A stretch of 64,000 nucleotides of DNA from Paenibacillus sp. Root52 (GTDB lineage Bacteria > Bacillota > Bacilli > Paenibacillales > Paenibacillaceae), in the NCBI RefSeq assembly GCF_001426865.1, contig NZ_LMFO01000029.1:1-64000 (forward strand), read 5' to 3'. Both the position numbers and the translations under genes were made by a program. A model generated the notes under the pieces. It had not been told where the DNA came from. It was given only the letters and a program-made list of their open reading frames with translations, and ran no database searches. Below are positions 45,195-53,892 of the stretch, piece by piece. Positions within the stretch are counted from its first letter, which is position 1. Every line of letters begins with the position of its first letter.

Positions 45195-46616
45195 ATGCAA
45201 AATACTCATTTACGTACATATGTCAAGAAACACCCAGATAATAAAATGGCTTGGTATTTGCTTGGCAAGGAGTACTTGAATGAAGGCCAAGAAGCCAAAG
45301 CCAATTACTGCTTTCAACAGGCTGGGGAGGTATATGAAGCTTTTGAGCGCAGTAAAGCGCCAGCAGATATATGGGTGGATTATCAGAATAAACTCGTGGA
45401 GATGGGCGAGCAAAAGGAGAAGAAACAACGGGTTCGCAAGTTATGGTTAACCTTGTTAATGTTGCTGGTGCTTGCGTTAGTACCGCCTGCCGATGCTCCT
45501 GGGTTCAGCCGTGATACAGCTACAGCACTCACAGATGCGCTGGCTGCAACGGAAGATCAGGAAGAACAAGCTGGTGAGGCATCGGTCGCAGATCCAGAGG
45601 GTAACGATTCCAGTGTATTTACTGCCGGCACCTTTGGGGGTGGAAGTCAAGGTGAAACTGCATTAGCTGCAGCCTGGGCTAGTGCGGGATCGAACGTGCA
45701 GACGTCAGCCGTCCTCGGTATGCAGGTGTCTGATCAATGGTCGTTGTGGAAACGTAATATGCCAGTGAAATACATCATACAGACCAACAACAAAGGAAGA
45801 TTGACAGCTCAAAGCTATGATGCGAAGCAGTGTGACTGTGAGCCTCCAGAGGTTTCAACGGAAGTGAAACAGTTAGCAGCGGCTTGGACGGCCAAGCAAG
45901 AGGTGGCAGCATCGTTGTCTAGTGCAATCGGAACTTATCGAAAAAAAAATGGATCTTGGCCCAAAAATGTGAACCAACTTGCTCAGCCGTTTCCTAATAA
46001 TGTGCTAGGTGAGACCTCGCCTGGCATGAGTCAAATGTTCCCTGTTCTACTTGCAATGCATCAACAAGGTAAGGAAACCGAGGCTCAAACGGGTACCGCC
46101 GCAGGCGAAAACGCAGTAGATTCAGCAGATGTGTTTGGAGATACGTTAGGTGGCGAGCCTTTCCTGAAGGAACCGCTCGAGATTGTTGTGGATAAGAAGA
46201 ATCATAGGCTCGCGCTCCTCAGTGGAAACACGATTATTCGTAATTATGAGGTGGGTCTAGGCGGAGATCGAACGCCAGAAGGTACCTTTGTCATCAGTGA
46301 TAAAGTGGTCAATCCGAATGGTCGCTCCAACGGAGAGTTTGGGACGAGGGGAATGCAGCTCTCGGATACCAATTATGCCATCCATGGGACCAACGAGCCG
46401 GATAGTATCGGACTAGATGAATCCCTTGGATGTGTGAGGATGAACAAGGCAGACGTGGAAGAACTATTCGCACTTGCTCCTCAGGGTACTCCCGTGCGGA
46501 TTGGGACGGATCTGCTTCCAGAAACCGTGGTTGTTCCAGAAGCAAAGGATCGCTACAAGTACACGCTCGTGCCTAAGCAGAATAACCCGAACAAGACGTA
46601 TCACTGGTTGAACTAG
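45195..46616 (+). CDS. L,D-transpeptidase (YkuD) with N-terminal TPR-like segment and membrane helix
   Basis: The 473-residue protein has three parts. Residues about 10-55 form a TPR-like pair (NKMAWYLLGKEYLNEGQEAKA). One membrane helix follows (LWLTLLMLLVLALV). A low-complexity stretch leads to an outer region and then a YkuD domain at about residues 330-445. Catalytic motifs are AIHGTNEPDSIG and SLGCVRM, with the active cysteine in the second. Such enzymes form 3-3 or Lpp-type crosslinks in peptidoglycan. ATG 45195 follows GGAGG; ATG 45183 is part of that site. Short TPR regions inside the cell could tether partners. Confidence 0.88.
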   Translation: MQNTHLRTYVKKHPDNKMAWYLLGKEYLNEGQEAKANYCFQQAGEVYEAFERSKAPADIWVDYQNKLVEMGEQKEKKQRVRKLWLTLLMLLVLALVPPADAPGFSRDTATALTDALAATEDQEEQAGEASVADPEGNDSSVFTAGTFGGGSQGETALAAAWASAGSNVQTSAVLGMQVSDQWSLWKRNMPVKYIIQTNNKGRLTAQSYDAKQCDCEPPEVSTEVKQLAAAWTAKQEVAASLSSAIGTYRKKNGSWPKNVNQLAQPFPNNVLGETSPGMSQMFPVLLAMHQQGKETEAQTGTAAGENAVDSADVFGDTLGGEPFLKEPLEIVVDKKNHRLALLSGNTIIRNYEVGLGGDRTPEGTFVISDKVVNPNGRSNGEFGTRGMQLSDTNYAIHGTNEPDSIGLDESLGCVRMNKADVEELFALAPQGTPVRIGTDLLPETVVVPEAKDRYKYTLVPKQNNPNKTYHWLN

Positions 46617-46715
46617 GTACATACATCGTACAATAATGCACCTTCATCATCATCGAACTGCCCTTATACAGCCTGCTTAATGATTATGTAAAATGTGAAG
46701 CATGGGTTGGTTCAT

Positions 46716-46853
46716 TTACATATTGGCGATAATAATCAGTGCGCTGATAATAATGATTAATCCGACCACACTGGCTGCTGTCCAGATGATAGCTTTTCGA
46801 TTCACTTCTTCTTTTTTCTGCTGAAGTGTTGGTGGTTTACGTTTGGGAGCCAT
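46716..46853 (-). CDS. Small single-helix membrane protein
   Basis: A 45-residue protein with a basic N-terminus (MAPKRKPPTLQQKKEEV) and one hydrophobic helix at the C-terminus (AIIWTAASVVGLIIIISAL). TAAGGAGGAACAGCTC precedes the ATG, giving an excellent binding site, so translation is likely. Small proteins of this form are common in Paenibacillus and of unknown function. Confidence 0.72.
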   Translation of the reverse strand: MAPKRKPPTLQQKKEEVNRKAIIWTAASVVGLIIIISALIIIANM

Positions 46854-47192
46854 GAGCTGTTCCTCCTTATCATCGAGCTATTATTAATGTGACTATGGTA
46901 TCATTGTAAAGAATTCCCCTTCTCTTTTCCAGTATGCAGGTAGATTTCTTATTGTGCCTTTTTGAAATAAGAATCGGTATCGTGTGTAAGGATCTGATCA
47001 TAGCATTCTTGCGGAAAGCGTATACTTGAATCCGATCTTTGGATGATCTGAATAAATGATTGTGTCTATACGTAAATCACTTTCCTTTTGAAGAAGAAAC
47101 GGATAGACTTGTGTATAGAGTGTTTTTTTACATATGAAAAGACGGGAAAGCCTTTTTTTAAAAGCGTACCGGACGAGAACGGAGTGAACGAT
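46854..47192. other. Gene-poor stretch upstream of pyrD
   Basis: About 340 bases of AT-rich sequence. The pyrD frame is open through 47088-47192 without a binding site. No PyrR-type leader (ARUCCNGNGAGGYU) was recognised. Confidence 0.45.
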
Positions 47193-48290
47193 TTGTTATA
47201 CAGAAGTCTTGCAAAACCGCTATTGTTCAAAATGGACCCTGAGCAGGCTCATCATCTCATTATTGGTGGCCTTAGTGGTATGGGAAGCATACGCCCGGTG
47301 CCCTCTGGTTTACGTGTGATGTATGGTGTGCGTGAAACGGCTGATCTCGCAGTGGATATGTTTGGATGCCACTTCCCTACGCCTGTAGGATTAGCAGCAG
47401 GTCTGGACAAAAACGGACAAGCAGTAACGGGGTTCTCTTCGATTGGATTTGGGTTCATGGAGGTGGGTACTGTAACACCTCTAGCACAGCCAGGAAACGA
47501 TCAGCCACGATTATTCCGTTTGCCTCCCGATGAGGCGCTAGTGAACCGTATGGGATTCAATAACCTGGGTGCGGAAGCGATGGCAGGTGAACTATCTCGT
47601 CTGAAGGGACGTCGTATTCCAGTCGCTGTGAATATCGGTAAGAACAAGGCAACATCAAATGAAGAGGCGCATCTAGATTATGCGAAGTGCATCCGAGCAC
47701 TGTACCAATATGCTGATCTGTTTGTCGTCAATATTAGCTCACCAAATACACCGGATTTGCGTAATCTGCAACATGGGAATGAATTAAAAGAATTGCTTGC
47801 TGCGGTTATGAATGAGATGGAAGCCCAGCGAGCAATTGTTGGTGGCGCAGCCAAATCCGTTCTTGTCAAAATTGCACCAGATGTCAACGATCAGGAGCTT
47901 GAATATATGGTGAGAACGATAGCTGATAGCGGTGTAGCCGGTATTATCGCAACCAATACGACGATTAGTCGGGAGGGGCTGTCTCACCAGCATGCGAAGG
48001 AAACAGGTGGACTAAGCGGTAAGCCACTCCGTGATCGCTCTACGGAAATCATTCGTCAGATCTATCGCCAGACCGAAGGTAAGCTCCCGATTATCGGCTC
48101 AGGTGGTATTTTTACAAGCGAGGACGCTTATGAGAAAATTAAGGCGGGAGCAAGCCTTGTGGAAATTTATACAGCTCTGATCTATGAAGGGCCAGAAGTA
48201 AACCGCCGCATCCATGCCGGATTGCGCGAATTGTTGCGCCAAGATGGTTATAGTCATATTTCCGAAGCGGTAGGTGCGGAGCACAAGTAG
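47193..48290 (+). CDS. pyrD: Dihydroorotate dehydrogenase, class 2 (quinone-dependent)
   Basis: PyrD oxidises dihydroorotate to orotate in pyrimidine synthesis. At 365 residues with the N-terminal extension and the catalytic serine in VNISSPNTPDL, it is the membrane-associated class 2 enzyme, which passes electrons to quinone, unlike the NAD-linked PyrD/PyrK of B. subtilis. FMN-binding segments GLAAGLDKNG and GSGGIFTSEDA are present. TTG 47193 follows ACGGAGTG. It lies apart from other pyr genes. Confidence 0.93.
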   Translation: MLYRSLAKPLLFKMDPEQAHHLIIGGLSGMGSIRPVPSGLRVMYGVRETADLAVDMFGCHFPTPVGLAAGLDKNGQAVTGFSSIGFGFMEVGTVTPLAQPGNDQPRLFRLPPDEALVNRMGFNNLGAEAMAGELSRLKGRRIPVAVNIGKNKATSNEEAHLDYAKCIRALYQYADLFVVNISSPNTPDLRNLQHGNELKELLAAVMNEMEAQRAIVGGAAKSVLVKIAPDVNDQELEYMVRTIADSGVAGIIATNTTISREGLSHQHAKETGGLSGKPLRDRSTEIIRQIYRQTEGKLPIIGSGGIFTSEDAYEKIKAGASLVEIYTALIYEGPEVNRRIHAGLRELLRQDGYSHISEAVGAEHK

Positions 48291-48421
48291 AAGAGAAGGA
48301 AGTTCCCCAATAGCAAAATATAGAAGCTTGGAAGAGGTTAATTGTACGGGACTCTTCCCCCCGACAAACATCATGTATAATAGGTAATATAGGGGACGCT
48401 ATAGAGACAGGAGGCATAAGC

Positions 48422-49237
48422 ATGGACGGTAGAGACTGGGGTACATTTTTACTTCCTTATGAACAAGCGGTAGAGGAATTGAAGGTTAAGTTCAAGACAA
48501 TGCGGGCGGAGCTGAAGAAAAGGGAAGAATACGCTCCAATCGAATTCGTGACGGGTCGTGTCAAAAAAATATCCAGCATTTTGGAGAAGTCCAGGCGTTT
48601 GAATGTGCCGCTGGATCAGGTAGAAACCGGGATAGAGGATATTGCAGGAATACGGATTATGTGTCAGTTTGTGGATGATATTCGCCGAGTGGCCGAATAT
48701 ATTCGCGCACGTAAGGATCTAACCGTTCTCATTGAAAAAGATTACATTACCAACTTCAAAGAGAGTGGATACCGCAGTTTCCATATGATCATTGAATACC
48801 CTGTTCAGACGGCACTTGGACAAAAAATCGTGTTGGCCGAGATTCAGATCCGGACGTTAGCGATGAATTTCTGGGCGACCATCGAACATTCCCTCAGTTA
48901 TAAGTTTCGGGAGAGTCTTCCCGATGATATGCGAGCTAGGCTGAAAAAGACGGCTGAAGCTGCATTTGTACTTGATAATGAGATGTCTGCAATTCGATTG
49001 CAAATCCTTGAGGCACAGAAGGCATTTGAGGATGACTCTAATATCGTATCAAGAACACTGAACATCATACATCAATTGTATTTCTACCACCTAGTGAATG
49101 AAGCGATTGAAGCCCAGAAACGGTTTAATGATTGCTGGGAGCGTCATGACATGGAAGGGCTTAAAGACCTTCTAGATGATGTGAAGGCACTTTTGAACAA
49201 TGCGAGGAAGGGCGAGAACCCAGATGAACAGCTATGA
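48422..49237 (+). CDS. relQ: Small alarmone synthetase, RelQ/YjbM type
   Basis: RelQ (SasB) makes (p)ppGpp without a hydrolase domain. The 271-residue protein has the synthetase motifs FVTGRVKKISSILEK, EDIAGIRIMCQFVDD, ESGYRSFHMII and EIQIRTLAMNFWATIEHS. The last 70 residues extend past the usual end of YjbM (211 residues) as a helical tail. ATG 48422 follows CAGGAGG. Its stop overlaps the DUF309 start by 14 bases, so both are made from one mRNA. Confidence 0.93.
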   Translation: MDGRDWGTFLLPYEQAVEELKVKFKTMRAELKKREEYAPIEFVTGRVKKISSILEKSRRLNVPLDQVETGIEDIAGIRIMCQFVDDIRRVAEYIRARKDLTVLIEKDYITNFKESGYRSFHMIIEYPVQTALGQKIVLAEIQIRTLAMNFWATIEHSLSYKFRESLPDDMRARLKKTAEAAFVLDNEMSAIRLQILEAQKAFEDDSNIVSRTLNIIHQLYFYHLVNEAIEAQKRFNDCWERHDMEGLKDLLDDVKALLNNARKGENPDEQL

Positions 49238-49706
49238 GCCACTGTACATCGACTACTTAATCTACTTTAATCGCGATCAGGACTATTTTGAATGCCATGA
49301 AGTGTTGGAAGAACTGTGGTTAAAATGTGAGCGTGATTCATTTTATAAAGGGATGCTGCAAATTGCCGTTGGACTGTATCATTTTAGAAACGGCAATCTT
49401 CGTGGAGCGCGGATGATGTTTCAAAGTGCATTAGAGCTTCTGGAGACGTATCCTGCTGCCCAACAGGGAATTGAGCTTGGACGATTAGTCCAAGAAGTTC
49501 GTGAGTTGTTAGAGGGACTGACAGATTCAGATTCGGACAGCTTGCCTTATCGTGATCTAACGATTGTGATTCAGGATGAAGTGTTGATTCAAGCTGTTAG
49601 CCAAAGAAGCCAGCACGTGAAACCTAACATACCGCAGCGGCGAAGTCCGACGCGTGGACGGATCTATGAAGAGAAGATGAAGGCATTGCAGCAGAAAGAG
49701 CAATAA
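49224..49706 (+). CDS. DUF309 family protein
   Basis: The 160-residue helical protein has the DUF309 core YFNRDQDYFECHEVLEELWL and FYKGMLQIAVGLYHFRNGNLRGA, with a conserved His and Glu cluster that may bind a metal. Families with this motif are of unknown function. The C-terminal 40 residues are polar. It overlaps relQ by 14 bases, implying coupled expression and maybe a linked stress role, which is inference. Confidence 0.85.
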   Translation: MNSYEPLYIDYLIYFNRDQDYFECHEVLEELWLKCERDSFYKGMLQIAVGLYHFRNGNLRGARMMFQSALELLETYPAAQQGIELGRLVQEVRELLEGLTDSDSDSLPYRDLTIVIQDEVLIQAVSQRSQHVKPNIPQRRSPTRGRIYEEKMKALQQKEQ

Positions 49707-49779
49707 AACGGGATACATGATACTCAAGCTCAAGCATCGTTGCTGACAGGGCTGTGACAGCCTTGCAGGAAAAATATAA

Positions 49780-49821
49780 AAAACACCCCGATCATGCCTT
49801 ACAGGCGATCGGGGTGTTTCG
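49780..49821 (+). terminator. Terminator after DUF309
   Basis: AACACCCCGATC pairs with GATCGGGGTGTT; A- and T-rich flanks allow action in both directions. Confidence 0.85.
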
Positions 49822-49848
49822 TATTCTAGCGATGGATAGAGAAGGAGA

Positions 49849-49900
49849 GGAGGGACAAGTATGGAGCAGTACAACCTAAGTGCTCAATGCTTGTCCCTCC
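49849..49900. repeat. Nested inverted repeat
   Basis: GGAGGGACAAG (49849-49859) and CTTGTCCCTCC (49890-49900) form a perfect 11-pair stem. Inside it GAGCA and TGCTC can pair again. It sits between two convergent genes, directly after the main terminator, with no T run. Confidence 0.55.
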
Positions 49901-49947
49901 ATCAACAACATCTCCAAGTAACGGTATCCATAACACCGAACTTGTGC

Positions 49948-50493
49948 TTAGCTTGCTGCTGGCGTTGCGCTATCCTTGTATTTCTCAAAGAATTGTTTGT
50001 AGTCATCCAGGGTATAGCCGTTATCACTGCCATTCTCCTGAAGTCCGCCAACCATGCGATCCTTCTCAACACCGTCTTGGTAATAAACAAGCGTTGGTGT
50101 GAACTCGATATTGTAATCTGTCCATCCAGAGTCAAACTCACGTAGGTTGAACTGTGGCAATTGAATACCTTCTTGATCCACTAGAGGCATCAATTGAGGT
50201 GTTGTAGCACGGCAGTGTGAGCAATCAGATGCGAAGAAATAAACAAAAAAGCTTTCTTTGTTATCAATCTTAGCTTTCATATCACCAGGCAAAATAATTT
50301 GTTGGTAATTCGGATCATCGAGCAATTCGCGAGTAGCTGAAGTGAGCTTGGAAGCCGGAATACCATACGCATTCTCTACAGCATCCATCTGCTTCTTGGA
50401 TTGTTGATTCACCAGTACAAGTGCGGCTAGCAAAATGACAAAAATGCCTAGGAAAATAAGGATCGTGGCACTTTTCTTTTTCTTAGATTTCAT
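49948..50493 (-). CDS. Membrane-anchored thioredoxin-like protein
   Basis: The 181-residue protein has a lysine-rich N-terminus (MKSKKKKSATILI...), one membrane helix, and an extracellular thioredoxin-fold domain. The active site is FFASDCSHCRATTP (C91, C94). The spacer is S-H, as in oxidising proteins. It resembles thioredoxin-like accessory proteins (for example bacteriocin-transport accessory type), but a specific partner is not apparent. ATG 50493 has GGGGGATG upstream; reading on to 50601 adds 36 residues without a site. Confidence 0.85.
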   Translation of the reverse strand: MKSKKKKSATILIFLGIFVILLAALVLVNQQSKKQMDAVENAYGIPASKLTSATRELLDDPNYQQIILPGDMKAKIDNKESFFVYFFASDCSHCRATTPQLMPLVDQEGIQLPQFNLREFDSGWTDYNIEFTPTLVYYQDGVEKDRMVGGLQENGSDNGYTLDDYKQFFEKYKDSATPAAS

Positions 50494-50723
50494 TGAACAT
50501 CCCCCATTATTCATATCGTGATATGGCTTTGGCAAAAATATAGTCTGGGATAATATGCATAATACACCGAATTTTTGCTCAAGAATTAACCTACTTGTCA
50601 TTATACAACATTACAGGCTGTAGTGGAATATCTACTGAACCGATAAGACAGCAAAACTCGGATATGATAACATAGAGCAAGATGTAGGCATTCTAAGAGA
50701 TGCTGGTATTATAACAGGACAGG

Positions 50724-52427
50724 ATGAGTGCAATTATGGCTGTACAGCTACCTTTGAAATTTGCTGAGCGAATGAAAACATTGCTCGGTAATGAATTTGA
50801 ACAATTTATGTCATCATATGATCAGTCCCCGCATGCGGGGCTGAGAGTGAATACGTTAAAAATATCCATGGAGTCATTCGAGCAGATCGCTCCATTCGAC
50901 TTGCGTCCCATTCCTTGGTGTGGGACAGGTTTATATGTGCCTCACGGGGTGAAGCCGGGCTTGCATCCTTATTATCATGCGGGTCTATATTACATTCAAG
51001 AACCGAGTGCGATGGCCCCTGTTGAATTATTAGGCGTACAGCCAGGAGACCGAGTGCTTGATCTGTGTGCTGCGCCAGGCGGGAAGTCTACCCAGATTGC
51101 AGCCAAACTGCAAGGTAAGGGTGTGCTGGTAACCAATGATATTCATGCTGAACGAACGAAGGCACTTGCCAAAAACGTGGAATTATACGGAGTTCGAAAT
51201 GCAGTTGTGTTGAACGAATCTCCAGAGCGCATAGCAGGTGCATTTGACCATTATTTTGATAAGGTCTTAATAGATGCTCCTTGTTCAGGGGAAGGTATGT
51301 TCCGCAAAGATGAGGACATGGTGAAATCATGGGAGGATCATTCCATTGATAAGTGTGTTCTGATGCAACGAGACATTCTAGAGACGGCTGCAAGATTGCT
51401 GGCTCCAGGAGGTACGATCGTTTATTCGACATGCACATTCGCACCTGAAGAAAATGAAGCAATGATTGCGGAATTTCTGAAGTTGAATCCTGATTTTGTT
51501 GTGAAAGACATCCCTAATAAAGCAGGATTTGAGCCGGGTAGACCTGATTGGGTGCGTCAAACTATGCCAGAAACGGCTCAGGAGACAGCATTGGTATTGG
51601 ATCAAGTGGCTGGAACAGCGAGATTATGGCCTCATTTGTTAGAAGGGGAAGGTCATTATGTGGCGGTGCTACAGCATCGGAGTCAATCTTTCGCTGGACA
51701 AGATCTGGTGGATTCAGAGGTGGATGACATTGTGGACGGAGTAGCAGATGATAGAGCGCATGTCGATACTGAGCATGATTCAGAGCAAGAGCGTTTCATT
51801 GCAGCGTCTGCCCCCCTTAGTAAAGCCGATCGTAAACGAGAGCGTCTTCTGAGAACAGAGGCGAGAGAGAACAAACCTAGACAGGACTATGATGGGAAAT
51901 CGAAGGGGAAACAGGTGAAAGGAAACGAACGTGGCGGACGCAAATCAGAGCGACGTGGACAGGGTCGTGGAACAGAGCAGCTGGAACCGGAGATCATCTA
52001 CAAGCAGTTTGTACAAGACCATCTGGAGATAGAGCTTCCAGGAGAAACGGTGTATTACGGTGACCGTGTATATCAATCTTCGGTAGGTGCTGAGCGTCTA
52101 AAGGGACTTAAAGTCATTCGTCCTGGATGGTTCATGGGAACGGTGAAAAATGGACGATTTGTGCCATCCCATCCGTTGGCGTGTGCGTTGCATAGTGCAG
52201 AGGCGGTGCGAGTGATCAACCTGGATTCTGCAAATGGTGAAGCGGTGAGGTATCTAAAAGGAGAGACTTTAAATGTTGAGGAGTCTCGGGTTCAGCTCAA
52301 GGCGGGAGTAGTTGCCAAGGGTTATGCTTTAGTGTGTGTTGATGGTTATGCCGCTGGCTGGGGAAAATGGCTGGATGGCGTGCTGAAAAATGAATATCCG
52401 GCAGGCTGGAGGTGGACATCGGTATGA
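50724..52427 (+). CDS. rsmF: RsmF/YebU-type rRNA cytosine-C5 methyltransferase
   Basis: The 567-residue protein methylates a cytosine in 16S rRNA by RsmF-type activity. Motifs in order: DLCAAPGGKSTQ (SAM), DAPCSGEGMFRKD (PC motif) and STCTFAPEEN (TC motif with the nucleophile). The C-terminal half has a long lysine- and arginine-rich linker (about residues 365-420) followed by an RNA-binding domain. There are two possible starts, ATG 50724 and ATG 50736; the binding sites are weak for both. It overlaps rsuA by 4 bases (ATGA). Confidence 0.92.
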   Translation: MSAIMAVQLPLKFAERMKTLLGNEFEQFMSSYDQSPHAGLRVNTLKISMESFEQIAPFDLRPIPWCGTGLYVPHGVKPGLHPYYHAGLYYIQEPSAMAPVELLGVQPGDRVLDLCAAPGGKSTQIAAKLQGKGVLVTNDIHAERTKALAKNVELYGVRNAVVLNESPERIAGAFDHYFDKVLIDAPCSGEGMFRKDEDMVKSWEDHSIDKCVLMQRDILETAARLLAPGGTIVYSTCTFAPEENEAMIAEFLKLNPDFVVKDIPNKAGFEPGRPDWVRQTMPETAQETALVLDQVAGTARLWPHLLEGEGHYVAVLQHRSQSFAGQDLVDSEVDDIVDGVADDRAHVDTEHDSEQERFIAASAPLSKADRKRERLLRTEARENKPRQDYDGKSKGKQVKGNERGGRKSERRGQGRGTEQLEPEIIYKQFVQDHLEIELPGETVYYGDRVYQSSVGAERLKGLKVIRPGWFMGTVKNGRFVPSHPLACALHSAEAVRVINLDSANGEAVRYLKGETLNVEESRVQLKAGVVAKGYALVCVDGYAAGWGKWLDGVLKNEYPAGWRWTSV

Positions 52428-53170
52428 GTGGAAAGGGAAAACAGACCTTGCGTCTGGACAAGATCCTGAGTCATATGGGTGTGGGTACACGAAGTGAACT
52501 CAAAAAGTTAGTGAAGCAAGGCCGCATACAAGTGGATGGCAAGGCTGTGAAAGATAGCGGATTACAGGTGAATCCAGACCTGAATGTCATCGAGGTAGAT
52601 GGCGAACGGATCGTCTACCGGGAAATGATCTATCTGATGTTGCATAAACCACCGGGTGTTGTGTCGGCTACCGAAGACAATAGAGATCGAACGGTATTAG
52701 ATTTACTCCGCAAAGAGGATCGTGTCTTCAACCCGTTCCCGGTTGGACGTCTGGATAAAGACACAGAAGGTCTGCTGATCCTAACCAATGACGGGCCGCT
52801 TGCGCATGATCTTCTATCCCCACGTAAACACGTTCCTAAGACGTATGAAGCTCGTGTATTAGGACGGGTGGATGAAGAGGATATCCGGCAATTCAAGGCA
52901 GGTATACAGTTGGATGATGGCTATAAAACTTTACCGGCGGATCTAACGATTCTTCATCACGAAGAGACGGATGAGGGTGTGTATTCATCCATATCGTTAA
53001 TTATTCACGAAGGCAAGTTTCACCAAGTAAAACGTATGTTTCAGGCTGTTGGCAAACGAGTGGTTTACCTCAAACGAGTAGCCATGGGTGACCTGCAGCT
53101 AGCAGCCGATCTACCGCTCGGCAGCTATCGCGAACTTACCGCAGAAGAATTAAATATTCTGCGCAAATAA
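52424..53170 (+). CDS. Pseudouridine synthase, RsuA/RluB family
   Basis: This 248-residue enzyme converts a uridine in rRNA to pseudouridine. It begins with an S4 RNA-binding domain (LRLDKILSHMGVGTRSELKKLV) and has the catalytic aspartate in GRLDKDTEGLLILTNDG. The YLMLHKPPGVVSAT segment is canonical. RsuA modifies U516 of 16S rRNA and RluB U2605 of 23S; sequence alone does not separate them. It is coupled to rsmF by a 4-base overlap. The tandem array begins immediately after the stop codon. Confidence 0.92.
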   Translation: MSGKGKQTLRLDKILSHMGVGTRSELKKLVKQGRIQVDGKAVKDSGLQVNPDLNVIEVDGERIVYREMIYLMLHKPPGVVSATEDNRDRTVLDLLRKEDRVFNPFPVGRLDKDTEGLLILTNDGPLAHDLLSPRKHVPKTYEARVLGRVDEEDIRQFKAGIQLDDGYKTLPADLTILHHEETDEGVYSSISLIIHEGKFHQVKRMFQAVGKRVVYLKRVAMGDLQLAADLPLGSYRELTAEELNILRK

Positions 53171-53680
53171 GCTCCCGCCCTTCGCGGAGCGGAGCAGGGA
53201 GCTCCGGGCAAGAGGCGAAGCCTTGCCCACCGCGCCAAAGGCGCAAGCTCCCGCCCTTCGCGAAGCGGAGCAGGGAGCCCGGGCAAGGAGCGCAGCCTTG
53301 CCCTAGCGCCAAAGGCGCAAAGCTCCCGCCCTTCGCGAAGCGGAGCAGGGAGCCCGGGCAAGGGGCGAAGCCTTGCCCACCGCGCCAAAGGCGCAAAGCT
53401 CCCGCCCTTCGCGAAGCGGAGCAGGGAGCCCGGGCAAGGAGCGCAGCATTGCCCACCGCGCCAAAGGCGCAAAGCTCCCGCCCTTCGCGAAGCGGAGCAG
53501 GGAGCTCCGGGCAAGGGGCGAAGCCTTGCCCACGCGCCAAAGGCGCAAGCTCCCGCCCTTCGCAAAGCGGAGCAGGGAGCCCGGGCAAGAGGCGCAGCCA
53601 TGCCCACGCGCCAAAGGCGCAAAGCTCCCGCCCTTCGCGAAGCGGAGCAGGGAGCCCGGGCAAGGAGCGCAGCAATGCCC
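53171..53680. repeat. GC-rich tandem array of seven hairpin-rich units of about 75 bases
   Basis: Units begin at 53171, 53247, 53322, 53398, 53474, 53549 and 53624, so periods are 76, 75, 76, 76, 75 and 75; the last is partial (57 bases). Each unit opens GCTCCCGCCCTTCGCGAAGC and ends in GCGCCAAAGGCGC. Three potential hairpins recur: GCTCCC with GGGAGC, GGGCAAGG with CCTTGCCC, and GCGCC with GGCGC. Several bases vary between units in an interspersed way. GC content is far above the neighbours. The array starts right after rsuA and contains no plausible gene, although it is open in several frames. Confidence 0.9.
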
Positions 53681-53701
53681 GAGATGGTCCCGGTAAGCTT
53701 G

Positions 53702-53737
53702 GCCAGGATCACCGCTATATTTAGCGGTGATCCTGGC
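53702..53737. repeat. Perfect 16-pair hairpin at the end of the array
   Basis: GCCAGGATCACCGCTA and TAGCGGTGATCCTGGC surround a 4-base loop. There is no T run after it, so it is not an ordinary terminator. GCTTG and CAAGC outside the stem can extend it. Confidence 0.8.
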
Positions 53738-53764
53738 AGACAAGCGCTCCGACACCAACCGTTA

Positions 53765-53875
53765 CATAGCAAGACCCGACCCACCGCCGCTTCCGCAAAC
53801 GGGAGTCCAGAGGGCAGAGCCCTCTGGGGCCCTCCCTCGGAAGGGAGGGTTTGGGTGGGTGCGATCCCCCCTATT
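53765..53875. repeat. Cluster of GC-rich inverted repeats before the HAD gene
   Basis: CCAGAGGGC-AGA-GCCCTCTGG forms a 9-pair stem at about 53808-53828. CCCTCCC-TCGGAA-GGGAGGG follows at about 53830-53849, and outer stretches ACCCGACCCACC and GGGTTTGGGTGGGT can pair around both. The T-poor flanks argue against a simple terminator. Confidence 0.65.
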
Positions 53876-53892
53876 TAAGGAGTGAATACAAA

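Noticed and set aside
53171..53680. CRISPR array
   Set aside because: The units are contiguous and nearly identical with no variable spacers, and no cas genes are present.
53125..53784. Long reading frames on both strands through the tandem array, encoding arginine/alanine/leucine-rich repeats
   Set aside because: They follow from stop-free GC-rich repeats, several frames are open at once, and none has a ribosome site or known domain.
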